Shown one piece after another: positions 1 to 11,343 of a stretch of 64,000 nt of DNA. Source of the stretch: Solen grandis (Eukaryota > Mollusca > Bivalvia > Adapedonta > Solenidae); assembly GCA_021229015.1 (NCBI GenBank), contig CM037791.1:53976798-54040797 (forward strand), read 5' to 3'. Positions within the stretch are counted from its first letter, which is position 1. Each line of letters begins with the position of its first letter. The translations under genes were made by a program, and so were the position numbers. Below the pieces are notes generated by a model. The model saw nothing but the letters and a program-made list of their open reading frames with translations. It ran no database searches and had not been told where the DNA came from.

Positions 1-433
1 AAATGATCTGTCATCTTCCATTCTTGCACACATTTTGAAAAACATGTGCATTTTGTGGCAAAAAATACTGTTTTCAAAAATGTATTTTTCCATTTGTTGG
101 AAAACAAAGTTAACAGATTTCTTTTTTTAGTTCAGAAACTGAGGCATTTTGGTATAAAGTTGACTTTATAATATTTCCAGGATTTAAAGGTCTCCACCAC
201 CCCAGATCTGTTACCATAGACAATAATTTGAATGGTTTGCAGTATTTCTAAATTGTCTTTCTAGCTATATTTTCTGATTATATAAATTGCTTAAAAAGAG
301 GTAAAAAGAGCATGAAATGTGTTTTGTATCTAGGACCAGTGCAGCCATCATATGATGTGTATTCATTGCAGTTCATTTATAATTCTACTATAAATTAATG
401 GGTCATTAAATAGGCAAATTAAGGTTATATAGG

Positions 434-1243
434 ATTCATTATAATGGAGGATTTTGGCATTACATTATAATGGGGTGCATTATATTGGCACTTACATTAT
501 AATGGGGTGCATTAAATAGGCACTAACATTATAATGGAGTGCATAATATAGGCACTTACATTATAATGGAGTGCATAATATAGGAACTTACATTATAATG
601 GAGTGCATTATATAGGCACTTACATTATAATGGAGTGCATTATATAGGCACTTACATTATAATGGAGTGCATCATATAGGCACTTACATTATAATGGGGT
701 GCATTATATAGGCACTAACATTATAATGGAGTGCATTATATTGGCACTTACATTACAATGGAGTGCATTATATAGGTACTTACATTATAATGGGGTGCAT
801 TATATAGGCACTAACATTATAATGGAGTGAATTATATTGGCACTTACATTACAATGGAGTGCATTATATAGGCACTTACATTATAATGGAGTGCATAATA
901 TAGGTACTTACATTATAATGGAGTGCATAATATAGGTACTTACATTATAATGGAGTGCATAATATAGGTACTTACATTATAATGGAGTGCATTATATAGG
1001 CACTTACCTTATAATGGAGTGCATAATATAGGCACTAATTACATTACAATGGAGGGCATAATATAAGCCCTTACATTATAATGGAGTACATTATATAGGT
1101 ACTTACATTACAATGGAGTGCATAATATAAGCACTTACATTACAATGGAGTGCATAATATAGGTACTTACATTATAATGGAGTGCATTATATAGGTACTT
1201 ACATTATAATGGAGTGCATTATATAGGCACTTAAATTATAATG
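434..1243. repeat. Minisatellite, 32-bp unit, about 25 copies
   Basis: Tandem copies of a 32-bp unit containing acattataatggagtgcat followed by a tatataggcactt-type half. Copies differ by single substitutions (cacttac versus tacttac, gcattatata versus gcataatata), so the array is fairly young but not homogeneous. It contains almost no CpG. It directly abuts a possible exon on its right side, so it is probably intronic. Confidence 0.95.
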
Positions 1244-1290
1244 GAGCATGTTATATTGGCACCAAATATTACCATAATCCTGATGTCCAG
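1244..1290 (+). CDS. Candidate internal exon (3' part), unrecognised gene
   Basis: The right edge is a strong splice donor, CCAG|gtgagc at 1290/1291. Reading upstream from it in the frame that leaves two bases over, the segment is open and gives EHVILAPNITIILMS. The left boundary is not clear because the sequence runs into the 32-bp minisatellite and no good acceptor is visible. The two leftover bases AG plus the first base A of the next candidate exon (3296) would complete an Arg codon, so the phases agree. It could be chance, since AT-rich DNA often looks open over such a short length. No family is recognised. Confidence 0.3.
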
Positions 1291-1504
1291 GTGAGCAGAA
1301 CAATTGAAACATTCTCCTATTGTTCATCTTTCCCCTATGAGTGACATGCATGCACTGTGGCTGATTGGTAAAACTGGATCTACTCATTAGGTTGTCAAAT
1401 TTGCAGATCCTGGAAAGATAAAAAATAAAATTGAAAATGAATTAATTCTGACAGTATTGTGAAAAAATACATGTACTTGTCAATCAGTCAAGGAAAAATC
1501 TTAG

Positions 1505-1990
1505 CTCACCTGTGCTCAAGAGTTTTGATGGAACTCAATAGGAATGATCATTGGGTGATACTGCACAAAAATAGCTGAAATGGTTTTGGTCCACCAAACC
1601 AAGATGGCTGACAGAGCTAAAACTATAAAAATCTTTAAACAACATCTCCTCGTGATCGCTAAGCAGATTTTGTTGAAACTGAATAGGAATGATTATTTGG
1701 TGGTACTGTACAAAAATAGCTAAAATCATTCATTAGTCAACTGAACAAGATGGCTGCCAGAGCTGAAAATAGAACTATCTTTAACTGACATCTCCTCCAT
1801 AACCACTGGTCAGATTTTATGTAACTCAATAGAACATGATTAATCAGTATCCATGTCAGCACTTTATTATAGAGTATTGACCCTTTGCTTCTTAACTACT
1901 GTTTTATGTGCAATTTTATTCTCACTATAATGCATTTTCCCTCAAGCAGTTAAAGGTGAGCGATTTAGGGCCATATCCCTCTTGGTCTTC
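1505..1990 (+). mobile_element. Dispersed bivalve-type repeat with GGTGAGCGA-like end
   Basis: The element begins with gctcacctgtgctcaag and ends near 1945-1990 with aggtgagcgatttagggcc and a decayed hairpin. Internally two blocks of about 155 bp resemble each other (both contain caataggaatga and caagatggctg), so the element has tandem substructure. The terminal hairpin motif matches the better preserved end at 9361-9402. From memory this kind of sequence is common in bivalves. It is an ancient non-coding copy, and the short open frames inside it should not be read as genes. Confidence 0.65.
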
Positions 1991-3295
1991 TCTTAGGATC
2001 ATAAAAAAAATAATTATTGTAAGTTTTAAGAAAAACTTCCAATTGATGTAAATTTGAAGTTGGAGTTAAACTCATGTGAGGCATTCCATGGAAGACATGT
2101 CCGTTGTCAATATCTTACATTAGAGACATCATCCTTCCTTTCTCTGGCCTCTTAATACAGGTGTGACAGTATAAATTGTTTTGAAAGTTGCCGTAACTTT
2201 CAGGTAAATTGAATGGTTGTTTGATATACTTTTGCAATTTTTTTCACATGGATAGTATGGTCTTTTGATCTTGAGTTACATAATTATTTTTATAACATTT
2301 TAGGACATTAATAAGATACCAAGGGGATTGAACCTAGTTTTCTTGTATAACAACCAGAAATAATGAACATCCCTTGTACATCTTTTGTCATATCTACCAT
2401 TTGAATCAGAAATATTGAACATCCCTTGTCATATCTACCATTTGAATCAGAAGTATTGATCATCCCTTGTTAAATGTATATTCTTCAAACTTTCAATAAC
2501 AATAGCAATGTTATTTCTAGTTTTGTGACATGATTTTTCTTGAATTTAAAATTATTGTCGTCTTATCACCATTATGATTTAAAATGAAAACACAGAATGC
2601 TTGATTGATATATTGATGTATTGATTGAACTTATTTAAGGTAATTTAACAGTTATTAGATGTCATTTAGCCATTTCAGAAGTTCTAAAGTCTAGAATTAA
2701 TTTTTTGTAACCATTAAACTTTGTAGATACTATTATGCTGAAGTTGTCATGGAAACGCCTGTCCTTTCAAGAGAGGTTCTACTGTTTGCTTTAAACCATG
2801 CACTACTGTGTGTATGTTTGCATTCCAGAAAGGAGTAACAATAACCTTCTCATGTTTGATTTATGTTTCATGTGATATAGACATTACCATTACACAAAGA
2901 AATAATTTCTACTAAAGGGTCTAATTACATATCAAGTATGGGAATTACTTGAACAAGCTAAAAAGGCAGCAAAGTTCAGGTTTAAAAAAAGCAGTTATGA
3001 AAAAAGTACATTTGACTGTGGGCATCCTCTGTAGCTTATTTTGTTAGTGTTCTATATAATCAAAGGGCTCAACCACTATCTCTGATTTTTCAAATTTCTC
3101 TATCCGATTAAACAGAGTGCTACATTCTGGTTAATGGCTGATGTTTTTTATCCAGTATTCATTCCTTTACAGAGGTTTTGGATGACTGACATATTTTTGT
3201 AAGATGCAGTGAAGTTTTTTTTATTGTCATAGTGATTCGAGGGCTAAGATTTTTAAGGCACAAACTTTTATTCCGTGATATATGTCATGTGCAAG
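1991..3295. other. No gene seen; probable intron
   Basis: AT-rich, CpG-poor unique sequence. Two nearly identical segments (near 2365 and 2405, both containing gaacatcccttgt) form a small local duplication. Nothing with convincing coding character was found until the exon candidate at 3296. Confidence 0.6.
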
Positions 3296-3423
3296 ATGGG
3301 ATGAGTTGTTGAAAGACATATTCATGGCCAGACATTCCCGGGAATACAGAATCATGATACAGAAATTAATAAAAGTGATGGTTGCAGGAATGGCACAGAT
3401 TTCTCCCAGGTTTCTAGGAACAG
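3296..3423 (+). CDS. Probable internal exon, unrecognised gene
   Basis: An open segment of 128 bases between an AG at 3294-3295 and a good donor ACAG|gtaatg at 3423/3424. It reads WDELLKDIFMARHSREYR, then IMIQKLIKVMVAGMAQ, then ISPRFLGT. This looks like globular alpha-helical protein: amphipathic stretches, and charged residues grouped with Trp, Phe and Met. An in-frame TGA just upstream means the exon must start after about 3276. The acceptor tract is only moderately pyrimidine-rich. One leading base completes a codon with the previous exon, and one base is left over at the end. CpG survives inside it (cattcccggg) although the surroundings have almost none. I do not recognise the family. A HEAT- or ARM-like helical repeat protein is only a guess. 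Confidence 0.5.
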
Positions 3424-3693
3424 GTAATGTTATATCTAGTACCCCACCTGGTGTCTGCCCCAGTGTGGCAATGAACCAAGAAATAAGCCACTGGCACAGC
3501 AGGGTATCAGTCAGATATTATCTAGAAGAGTTAACATTCCATATATGGATCATTATTATGATAAAGTGAGCTGCACCTTGTACATGTCATATTCAAAAAA
3601 GATTTTTAAAAACAAAAGCACACAGAATTAAATAACTTGTTAGTCCTAAAGTTTAAAATAGAAGATAAAGAAGATGTTGTAATAAACAAGTAG

Positions 3694-4930
3694 GTTGTAG
3701 CATATTGTATGTAGCAGGAGAATAGTAAACTAATAGCATGTAGAATGTAGCATATTGTATGTAGCAGGAGAGTAGTAATATTGTATGTAGCAGGAGAGTA
3801 GTAAACTAATAGCATGTAGAATGTAGCATATTGTATGTAGCAGGAGAGTAGTAAACTAATAGCATGTAGAATGTAGCATATTCTTTGTAGCTGTAGAGTA
3901 GTAAATTAATTACATGTAGAATGTAGCATATTGTATGTAGCAGTAGAGTAGTAAACTAATTATATGTAGAATGTAGCATATTGTTTGTTGCAAAAGAGTA
4001 GTAAACTAATAACATGTAGAATGTAGCATATTGTATGTAGCAGTAGAGTAGTAAACTAATTATATGTAGAATGTAGCATATTGTATGTAGCAGGAGAGTA
4101 GTAAACTAATAACATGTAAAATGTAGCATATTGTATGTAGCAGTAGATTAGTAAACTAATAACATGTAGAATGTAGCATATTGTATGTAGCAGTAGATTA
4201 GTAAACTAATAACATGTAGAATGTAGCATATTGTTTGTTGCAGTAGAGTAGTAAATTAATAACATGTAGAATGAAGCATATTGTATGTAGCAGTAGAGTA
4301 GTAAATTAATTACATGTAGAATGAAGCATATTGTATGTAGCAGTAGAGTAGTAAATTAATTACATGTAGAATGTAGCATATTGTATGTAGCAGTAGAGTA
4401 GTAAATTAATTACATGTAGAATGTAGCATATTGTATGTAGCAGTAGAGTAGTAAATTAATTACATGTAGAATGTAGCATATTGTATGTAGGAGTAGAGTA
4501 GTAAATTAATTACATGTAGAATGTAGCATATTGTATGTAGCAGTAGAGTAGTAAATTAATTACATGTAGAATGTAGCATATTGTATGTAGCAGTAGATTA
4601 GTAAACTAATAACATGTAGAATGAATCATATTGTATGTAGCAGTAGAGTAGTTAATTATTAACATGTAGAATGTAGCATATTGTATGTAGCAGTAGATTA
4701 GTAAACTAATTACATTTAAAATGTTGTTGTATGTAGCAGTAGAGTAGTAAATTAATAACATGTAGAATGTAGCATATTGTATGTAGCAGTAGAGTAGTAA
4801 ACTAATAACATGTAGAATGTAGCATATTGTATGTAGCAGTAGAGTAGTAAACTAATTATATGTAGAATGTAGCATATTGTTTGTTGCAAAAGAGTAGTGA
4901 AATAATTACATGTCAAATATAGCAAATTGT
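3694..4930. repeat. Minisatellite, 50-bp unit, about 24 copies
   Basis: Tandem copies of a 50-bp unit containing gcatattgtatgtagcagta and gtaaattaattacatgtaga. Subtypes (attaattac, actaataac, actaattat) are interleaved in blocks, as expected from local amplification with slippage and conversion. The first copies are irregular (30- and 50-bp spacing near 3700-3800). No CpG. Confidence 0.95.
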
Positions 4931-5916
4931 TGCTTAAGCTGATTTCTTGAATCATTTTGTAAGATTTATGTTAAACCTGCAATTTTTAATGATTATTATG
5001 AAGTTTTAGATGACAAAAGAAAATAATAAAAAAAAAAAAAACATTGATGAACACTCTGCATAACTGAGTTAACTAAATTTTAGTTGAAAGTGATATATGT
5101 AAATGGTAATGTTATGCCATGATTAACTGACTATATATGGACACAAGATAACATACATCAAATTTCAAAGAAACTACACTAATTTCTATCCAACAGTCAA
5201 AATGTGCATTTGGAATTTGGAAACCAAATTGAACCAAATCAGGTGATATTACTAATGAGAATGAGCTGAGTTTATTGAATGAGATGGCCAGTAAAGAGGG
5301 ACAACTGTAAAGTGATTGTACAGGTTTTATACTTAAGGAGATAATTTGGAGGGTTAGCTCATGTTACTTATTAAAAAGATTGGAAAAGGGAGATAATTTG
5401 AATATGTCCAAATAGTTGATCGATAATGAAACAATCCAAAATTGGTGTGAGCCTTGTTACTGGAAGAAAAAATGGGAGACGACTGTGAATGGTTTCTTAA
5501 TTACTAAATGAATTAAGAGAGATTATTTTAAGGTTCTTACTTATGTTTTAAATTGTAAGTACAGTAAAGGGAGGTAAAATTGAGGTGTATCCCCTATATA
5601 TGGCTATGGGTTATACTTCTTTGGTCAGTGATTGATCCTATGAAGATAAGCTCAGACATATTAAGTACCTTGTGTTTGTATAACATGGTAATGGAGCTGC
5701 TGTCTAGACATACCAAATAAGATTAGCGTAATTCTATATCCATCTTACATAACATTCTCTAGCATAGCTGTACACATGCGCTTTGAGCAACATGGGTTAA
5801 CACAGGATAACTTGATACATTCATCTATTAACTTTTGATATAAGAAAAAAAAAATGTTACATGAAACACTGCTGCAAATAAAGCATTGATATTTATTAAA
5901 TTTGAAAACTATTCAG
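4931..5916. other. No gene seen; probable intron
   Basis: CpG-poor unique sequence with a poly(A) run near 5028. No coding signal convincing enough to report. Confidence 0.55.
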
Positions 5917-6015
5917 GGCTGGTTTTGATATGCATATTGTACTGCAGTTGTAAACTGAATATTGACAGTAACATCGGAAGATTATTTTTCAAAATTTTGC
6001 TGAATCATCCATCAG
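5917..6015 (+). CDS. Candidate internal exon, unrecognised gene
   Basis: An open segment of 99 bases after a clean acceptor (gaaaactattcag|GG) and before TCAG|gtatca. The translation is LVLICILYCSCKLNIDSN followed by IGRLFFKILLNHPS. It starts with two bases, which fits the single base left by the 3296-3423 exon. The end leaves one base, which does not fit the preferred start of the next exon at 6525, so either an exon is missed or the donor differs. One alternative donor follows CACAG near 6051. A CpG (catcgg) is kept in a CpG-poor setting. No family recognised. Confidence 0.35.
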
Positions 6016-6080
6016 GTATCACAAGAATCAGGCCTTATCACAGGTTGTCTCTGTTAGTATTGGTCTGACCTTGCATGAAA

Positions 6081-6475
6081 ATTATACCAGAACACACCTG
6101 GAGCCTAGAGCCAGCTTCCATGATGTCCTCATTATACCAGAACACACCTGGAGCCTAGAGCCAGCTTCCAGGATGTCCTCATTATACCAGAACACACCTG
6201 GAGCCTAGAGCCAGCTTCCAGGATGTCCTCCTTATACTAGAACACACCGGGAGCCTAGAGCCAGCTTCCAGGATGTCCACATTATACCAGAACACACCTG
6301 GAGCCTAGAGCCAGCTTCCAGGATGTCCACATTATACCAGAACACACCTGGAGCCTAGAGCCAGCTTCCAGGATGTCCTCATTATACTAGAACACACCGG
6401 GAGCCAGCTTCCAAGATGCTCCTCATTATACTAGAACACACCGGGAGCCAGCTTCCAAGATGCTCCTCATGTACT
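6081..6475. repeat. Minisatellite, 50-bp unit, about 8 copies
   Basis: Copies of a 50-bp unit containing ttataccagaacacacctgg and agccagcttccaggatgtcc. The last two copies have lost an internal block (gagcctagagcc shortened to gagcc), giving a shorter derived unit. More GC-rich than the other arrays. Confidence 0.95.
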
Positions 6476-6524
6476 TGCCACGCCTAGTTTCATGAATCTG
6501 AAGAGAAAATAAATAAAACCCCAG

Positions 6525-6697
6525 GGTTTGACACTGGAGAGGGATTACTTGAGGATGATCTTCACTTGCTTCTTTGATTTGGGAGAGAAAGTAGAGCTTG
6601 GTATGTTTGAGCTGAATTCCAGTGTATCTATGTGCTGCCAGTACTATTTTCCTGCAGAAATGTCAGATCACATGTTGCAAACTTCATGGATTAATAG
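6525..6697 (+). CDS. Probable internal exon, unrecognised gene
   Basis: Bounded by aaaaccccag| and AATAG|gtacaa. The 173-base segment is open from its first base and reads GLTLERDYLRMIFTCFFDLG, then EKVELGMFELNSSVSMC, then CQYYFPAEMSDHML, then QTSWINR. Helical, hydrophobic protein is suggested. It ends with two bases left over, which the first base of the next exon (6966) completes as an Arg codon. The centre holds an optional intron: G|gtatgt at 6600/6601 and a very good acceptor, ttttcctgcag, ending at 6657. The 57 bases between them are a multiple of three and have no stop, so the reading frame continues either way. Family not recognised. Confidence 0.5.
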
Positions 6698-6965
6698 GTA
6701 CAATGATTTAGTTTATTGTGTTTTGGAAGTAAAAATCTGTTATACTTTTAACTTTTTTCCATTTCTCAAAGTGAGGTGGAGGCTATATGGAATCCCTACC
6801 CTTGTGTCATGTTATATTTATTATCAAAGTGCTGAAGGCACTGGTATGGCAATTGTCAAGATTGTAAAACCGTGTGTCATAGTGGTGTAGCCTGGGTTGT
6901 CGTCATGTCCAGTCAACCCTACTGAGAGCATTAATTTTCTCAGTCCATGTTTCTTGTCATGCCAG

Positions 6966-7126
6966 AGAAGTGAACCCTTTAAACCTTGATCTTCCTACTG
7001 GTACCCACCCCCTCCCAACCAGACATATCAAGCTTTCTTCTGGTTCCACTCACCATTTCCTTGGTGCTCTCATGTGGAATAGCATTACTGGCATGGACTC
7101 TTTTTATATTGTTCATTCACTGATAG
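6966..7126 (+). CDS. Probable internal exon, unrecognised gene
   Basis: A strong acceptor (tccatgtttcttgtcatgccag) precedes 6966, and ATAG|gtattg closes the exon at 7126. The single leading base joins the two bases left by 6525-6697. The 53 codons read EVNPLNLDLPTGTHPLPTRH, IKLSSGSTHHFLGALMWN, then SITGMDSFYIVHSLI, with one base left over. The Pro/Gly/His-rich start followed by a hydrophobic stretch looks like real protein rather than random reading. The 43-bp minisatellite begins about 25 bases after the donor, so the array sits at the very start of the next intron. Family not recognised. Confidence 0.5.
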
Positions 7127-7150
7127 GTATTGCATGGATTAACCTCACAA

Positions 7151-7605
7151 ATCTCTGTCACTAGAAATACAACAGAAAATTTGTATTGCAATGATCCCTG
7201 CCACTAGAAATACAACAGAAAATTTGTATTGCAATGATCCCTGCCACTAGAAATACAACAGAAAATTTGTATTGCAATGATCTCTGTCACTAGAAATACA
7301 ACAGAAAATTTGTATTGCAATGATCCCTGCCACTAGAAATACAACAGAAAATTTGTATTGCAATGATCCCTGCCACTAGAAATACAACAGAAAATTTGTA
7401 TTGCAATGATCCCTGCCACTAGAAATACAACAGAAAATTTGTATTGCAATGATCCCTGCCACTAGAAATACAACAGAAAATTTGTATTGCAATGATCCCT
7501 GCCACTAGAAATACAACAGAAAATTTGTATTGCAATGATCCCTGCCACTAGAAATACAACAGAAAATTTGTATTGCAATGATCCCTGTCACTAGAAATAC
7601 AACAG
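7151..7605. repeat. Minisatellite, 43-bp unit, about 10.5 copies
   Basis: Copies of a 43-bp unit containing cactagaaatacaacagaaa and ttgtattgcaatgatccctg are nearly identical, differing mainly at ctgtca versus ctgcca. This suggests recent expansion. It starts about 25 bases after a predicted splice donor. Confidence 0.95.
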
Positions 7606-7796
7606 CAGTTCTGTAATATTTCATTACAAGATGGCAAACTATGGTGTAAATCCAACTTATTGTTCAATAAATCACAGTTCATCTGTATCAATCATCTACA
7701 GTGAGAGCTTATAACATTTCTAGGGCTTGTTTCTTGTTATTTTGTCTTCCAACATGTTTAAATATTCTAACATCTGTTGCTTACATTATGATAAAG

Positions 7797-7888
7797 CCAT
7801 TGAGAGTTTATCAGAATTTAATCAATCATATGCGTGCCATTCATTGCAAGTGTTACATCAGTTGTTGGTTTTCACCAATACATTCATG
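7797..7888 (+). CDS. Candidate internal exon, unrecognised gene
   Basis: After tgataaag| the frame IESLSEFNQSYACHSLQVLH continues as QLLVFTNTFM, with a possible donor ATG|gtgttc at 7888. Two leading bases fit the one base left by exon 6966-7126. The same frame stays open upstream, giving HYDKA just before it, and downstream to a TAA near 7930, so neither edge is certain. CpG (atgcgtgcc, atttcggtc) is retained in a CpG-poor region, which mildly supports coding. Family not recognised. Confidence 0.3.
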
Positions 7889-8136
7889 GTGTTCAAGCCT
7901 GCATCAGCTAGGGAAATTTCGGTCTTGCTTTAACTCACCTGAACAGAAAATTACAAGTAAATCTCTCCCATACCACCCTAGTGAGGTTGAATATTTTGAG
8001 TCTTATTCAATATCAATCTTAATTTAATCCACTTTTTTTCTGTGGCATAATTCGCAGGAACCTGGTTATTCAGAGTGCTTGAATATGTAGTGCCAAAAAA
8101 TATAACTACTTTGTTTATATATCACAACCCATTCAC

Positions 8137-8450
8137 TGTGACCTGGGGCTGAATGCTTCGAGCATCTGCCCTGGAATTATGAGGTTGTGGCTTTGATCCA
8201 TAGCCACCACATATCAAAGTTTAAAAAGTGGTACTAGTATGTTTCCCTTGCTTGGTTCTCAACATTAATTTTTTAAGGGTAGTTCCAGGACTGGTTGGCT
8301 TGGTGTCAGGATTATGTGACTGGGTGTGGTGTCATATCACATGTCTATGGCGTGATACTGCAGTGTGGCAGCGCTATATTTGTCTCAAGTAGACAGTCTC
8401 CAAATGTTTGAAATACTGTCATTGAGACATTAAATGCAACAAAACAACCA
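8137..8450 (+). mobile_element. tRNA-derived SINE (family A), near full length
   Basis: The head (about 8137-8205) has a decayed polymerase III B-box-like gtggctttgatcca. The body contains tagttccaggactggttggc and gcgtgatactgcagtgtggc. The tail is gaaatactgtcattgagaca followed by ttaaatgcaac and an A/C-rich end. The same body and tail recur at 45415 and 55315. This copy has TG/CA where those copies keep CG. Non-autonomous; it would depend on a LINE for movement. Confidence 0.7.
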
Positions 8451-8689
8451 GTAACTTGTGATTTTATTCTAACTTCTTAAATGTTGGTGGTGTAAAATAG
8501 AGGTTGTTAAACTTTATGACTCACAAACTTGGTCAACAGAAGAAAAGAGAAAGTTACTAGCAAAAACAACAAAAATGCCAATAGAAATTATCCTCTAAGA
8601 AGAAAACTGAAAACTACGGGGGAAAAAGAAGATAAAAAAAATAGATTTAAAGATTTCATTTCCTCAGATTTTGCATTGACAGATCTTGA

Positions 8690-9402
8690 TGACCATTAAA
8701 TTATAAAAAATTGACAAGTTTCACTTTGTTCACACTTTAGCATCTGCATTTATGAAGCAATCCTGACCTACCTTAATCAAAGTCTTAGTGACATCAATGT
8801 CATCTTTATGAACATCATTGATACTCAGATTGAACAATGTTGGACCATCATTGACTTTATTGCTGCTTTTTGTGAGCTATTGTGGTCAGTCAATGTCTGT
8901 CAACATTTTCTTGTGTGCCCTCTAGCATCTTCAATTTTTCAACAATCTTCTTCAAACTTTATGACAATGTTTTTAGCTATAATGTCTTGGCTAAGTTCGA
9001 TTATGGCTGATATCTTCCAATTTGGTCAGGAGTTATGGCCTTTGAATGGTAAAAAAGATGCCAGACTTCACTTTATGTACACTCTAACATCTTCATTTCT
9101 GAAGCAATTGTCTTCAATCTTTATGATAATGTTTATAGCCATAATATCTTGGCTAAGTTCGATTATGGCTGATATCTTCAAATTAGGTCAGGAGTTATGG
9201 CCCTTGAATGATAAAAAAAATGCCAGACTTCACTTTATGTACACTCTAAAATCGTCATTTCTTAAGCAATCTGTGGAATTACAATTATTAGCTGTATCTC
9301 TGCATGGATTTTGTATTGAGTATGACCTTGTGTAAAAAAAAGGCAATGAAAGCAATATTTCTCAGGTGAGCGATTCAGGGCCATCTTGGCCCTCTTGTTT
9401 TA
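8690..9402 (+). mobile_element. Hairpin-ended dispersed repeat with 183-bp internal tandem
   Basis: Blocks of about 183 bp are repeated (8930-9110 and 9110-9290), each containing tggctaagttcgattatggc and caggagttatggcc. The element ends at 9361-9402 with caggtgagcgattcagg and the hairpin agggccatcttggccct followed by cttgtttt. The long open frame across 8808-9335 comes from the tandem structure and is not taken as a gene. The 1505-1990 copy shares the same type of end. Confidence 0.7.
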
Positions 9403-9462
9403 CATGTTCTGATCTATAAAATTTTATTGAACATTGAAGGAATTTGTGTTTGTCTTATTCAG

Positions 9463-9498
9463 AATTTGGAACTTTCATGGTTTTGGGTGCTAGATCAT
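9463..9498 (+). CDS. Candidate 36-base microexon, unrecognised gene
   Basis: An excellent acceptor (tttgtgtttgtcttattcag) and an excellent donor (CAT|gtaaga) enclose exactly 36 bases, open as NLELSWFWVLDH in phase 0 to 0. A second frame (starting FGTF) is also open. Both splice sites are stronger than chance would usually provide, but a 12-codon reading has little statistical weight. Confidence 0.3.
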
Positions 9499-9580
9499 GT
9501 AAGAAACACCATAAACAAAACATAAAACTGATGTACCATAGTAGGCCTGAGAATAACTTCAAGGAAAGTCAAGTTTTCAA

Positions 9581-9746
9581 GTTCACCAGGGATTCAGCAA
9601 TACTCAGTTTATTTTGCTGATTTAAACTGACCAGTCAGTGACTGGTTCATCTCAAGTGTTGAATTTTCCACCAGCATGTAGATTATGTGTTTTGGGAGTG
9701 CTCATTGATTTACCATTACGTCTCATTTTGGAGTGAAATGGTCTTT
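9581..9746 (+). repeat. Dispersed repeat C, CpG-decayed copy
   Basis: Matches the reverse complement of 60051-60239 along its length (shared ttcaccagg, tgatttaaactgacc, agcatg and gtgctc blocks). At several sites the right-hand copy has CG and this copy has CA or TG, for example actcagtt here against actcggta there, and cattttggag here against cacttcggag there. Type of element unknown. Confidence 0.65.
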
Positions 9747-10391
9747 TGAAGTGCATCAAATAAATAACATATTAAGATTATCTCTCTTATAGTCATATAA
9801 TATGTTAAATTTGAAAATGATTTAGTTTTAATCTCCATTATGAAATATAAGGTGATCATACACTCTAATCAATAAAATCTCTGTATAACTTATCATGGCG
9901 ATGACTTTAGTGCTTTAGACACTTTGGCCTCCTTGAACTCAGGCAGTGACAGTTTTAGAAAGAGACAGTGATGATGAATTGAAGTCTGGATAATCTGTAC
10001 ACTTGATTGGTGGTTGGACGTGTCTTGCAGGCCTCTTTGACAAATTGATATGTGGACAAACTGTCTGCGAATATTTGATGTTAAGGCATTCAGGACTTAG
10101 GATAAGAAAACAAACAAAATGGTATCAAAATGGTAATTTATCAAAATGGATTTAAAGGGGGAGACAAAGGTGTTTTTAAACATGTTTACCACATAATAAC
10201 TTTATATGTGGCAGTAAGAGTCAGTCATTTTGATCAAATATTAAGTGCAGTTTTCTGATCAGACTTGTATGTGTATATAGATTGTATTATACATTATATC
10301 ATATATAAAAATGCAATATGTGATGCATACAATATTAGTTGCTGATTTTTAGCCCACCCTAGCCTAAAATCCAGGATCAGTATCTGGAGAC

Positions 10392-11343
10392 CAATCAACC
10401 TACAAAACATATTGCAGCTGATCAACCTACAAAACATATTGCAGCTGATCAACCTACAAAACATATTGCAGCTGATCAACCTACAAAACATATTGCAGCT
10501 GATCACCTACAAAACATATTGCAGCTGATCAACCTACAAAACATTTTGCAGCTGATCAACCTACAAAACATATTGCAGCTGATCAACCTACAAAACATAT
10601 TGCAGCTGATCAACCTACAAAACATATTGCAGCTGATCAACCTACAAAACATTTTGCAGCTGATCAACCTACAAAACATATTGCAGCTGATCAACCTACA
10701 AAACATATTGCAGCTGATCAACCTACAAAACATATTGCAGCTGATCAACCTACAAAACATTTTGCAGCTGATCAACCTACAAAACATATTGCAGCTGATC
10801 AACCTACAAAACATATTGCAGCTGATCAACCTACAAAACATTTTGCAGCTGATCAACCTACAAAACATATTGCAGCTGATCAACCTACAAAACATATTGC
10901 AGCTGATCAACCTACAAAACATATTGCAGCTGATCAACCTACAAAACATATTGCAGCTGATCAACCTACAAAACATATTGCAGCTGATCAACCTACAAAA
11001 CATATTGCAGCTGATCAACCTACAAAACATATTGCAGCTGATCAATCTACAAAACATATTGCAGCTGATCAACCTACAAAACATTTTGCAGCTGATCAAA
11101 CTACAAAACATATTGCAGCTGATCAACCTACAAAACATATTGCAGCTGATCAACCTACAAAACATATTGCTAATGATCAACCTTCAAAACATATTGCTGC
11201 TGATCAACCTATAAAACATTTTGCAGCTGATCAACCTACAAAACATTTTGCAGCTGATCAACCTACAAAACATATTGCAGCTGATCAACCTACAAAACAT
11301 TTTGCAGCTGATCAACCTACAAAACATTTTTCAGCCGATCAAC
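10392..11343. repeat. Minisatellite, 27-bp unit, about 35 copies
   Basis: Copies of a 27-bp unit containing gatcaacctacaaaacatat then tgcagct. Variants carry acattttgc in place of acatattgc. The unit is a multiple of three, so several frames on both strands stay open through the array as 9-residue repeats. These frames have no start context, no splice support and extreme composition, and are not annotated as genes. Confidence 0.97.

Noticed and set aside
155..235. Possible exon after atatttccag (reading FKGLHHPRSVTIDNN)
   Set aside because: The acceptor is good, but the only donor (gtttgc) is poor and the frame stops soon after.
8808..9335. 175-codon plus-strand frame
   Set aside because: It lies inside a dispersed repeat with 183-bp tandem blocks and a hairpin end; the two halves of the reading are the same block.
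10503..11214. Open frames of over 220 codons on both strands
   Set aside because: They are periodic readings of a 27-bp tandem unit, with no splice or start support and extreme composition.
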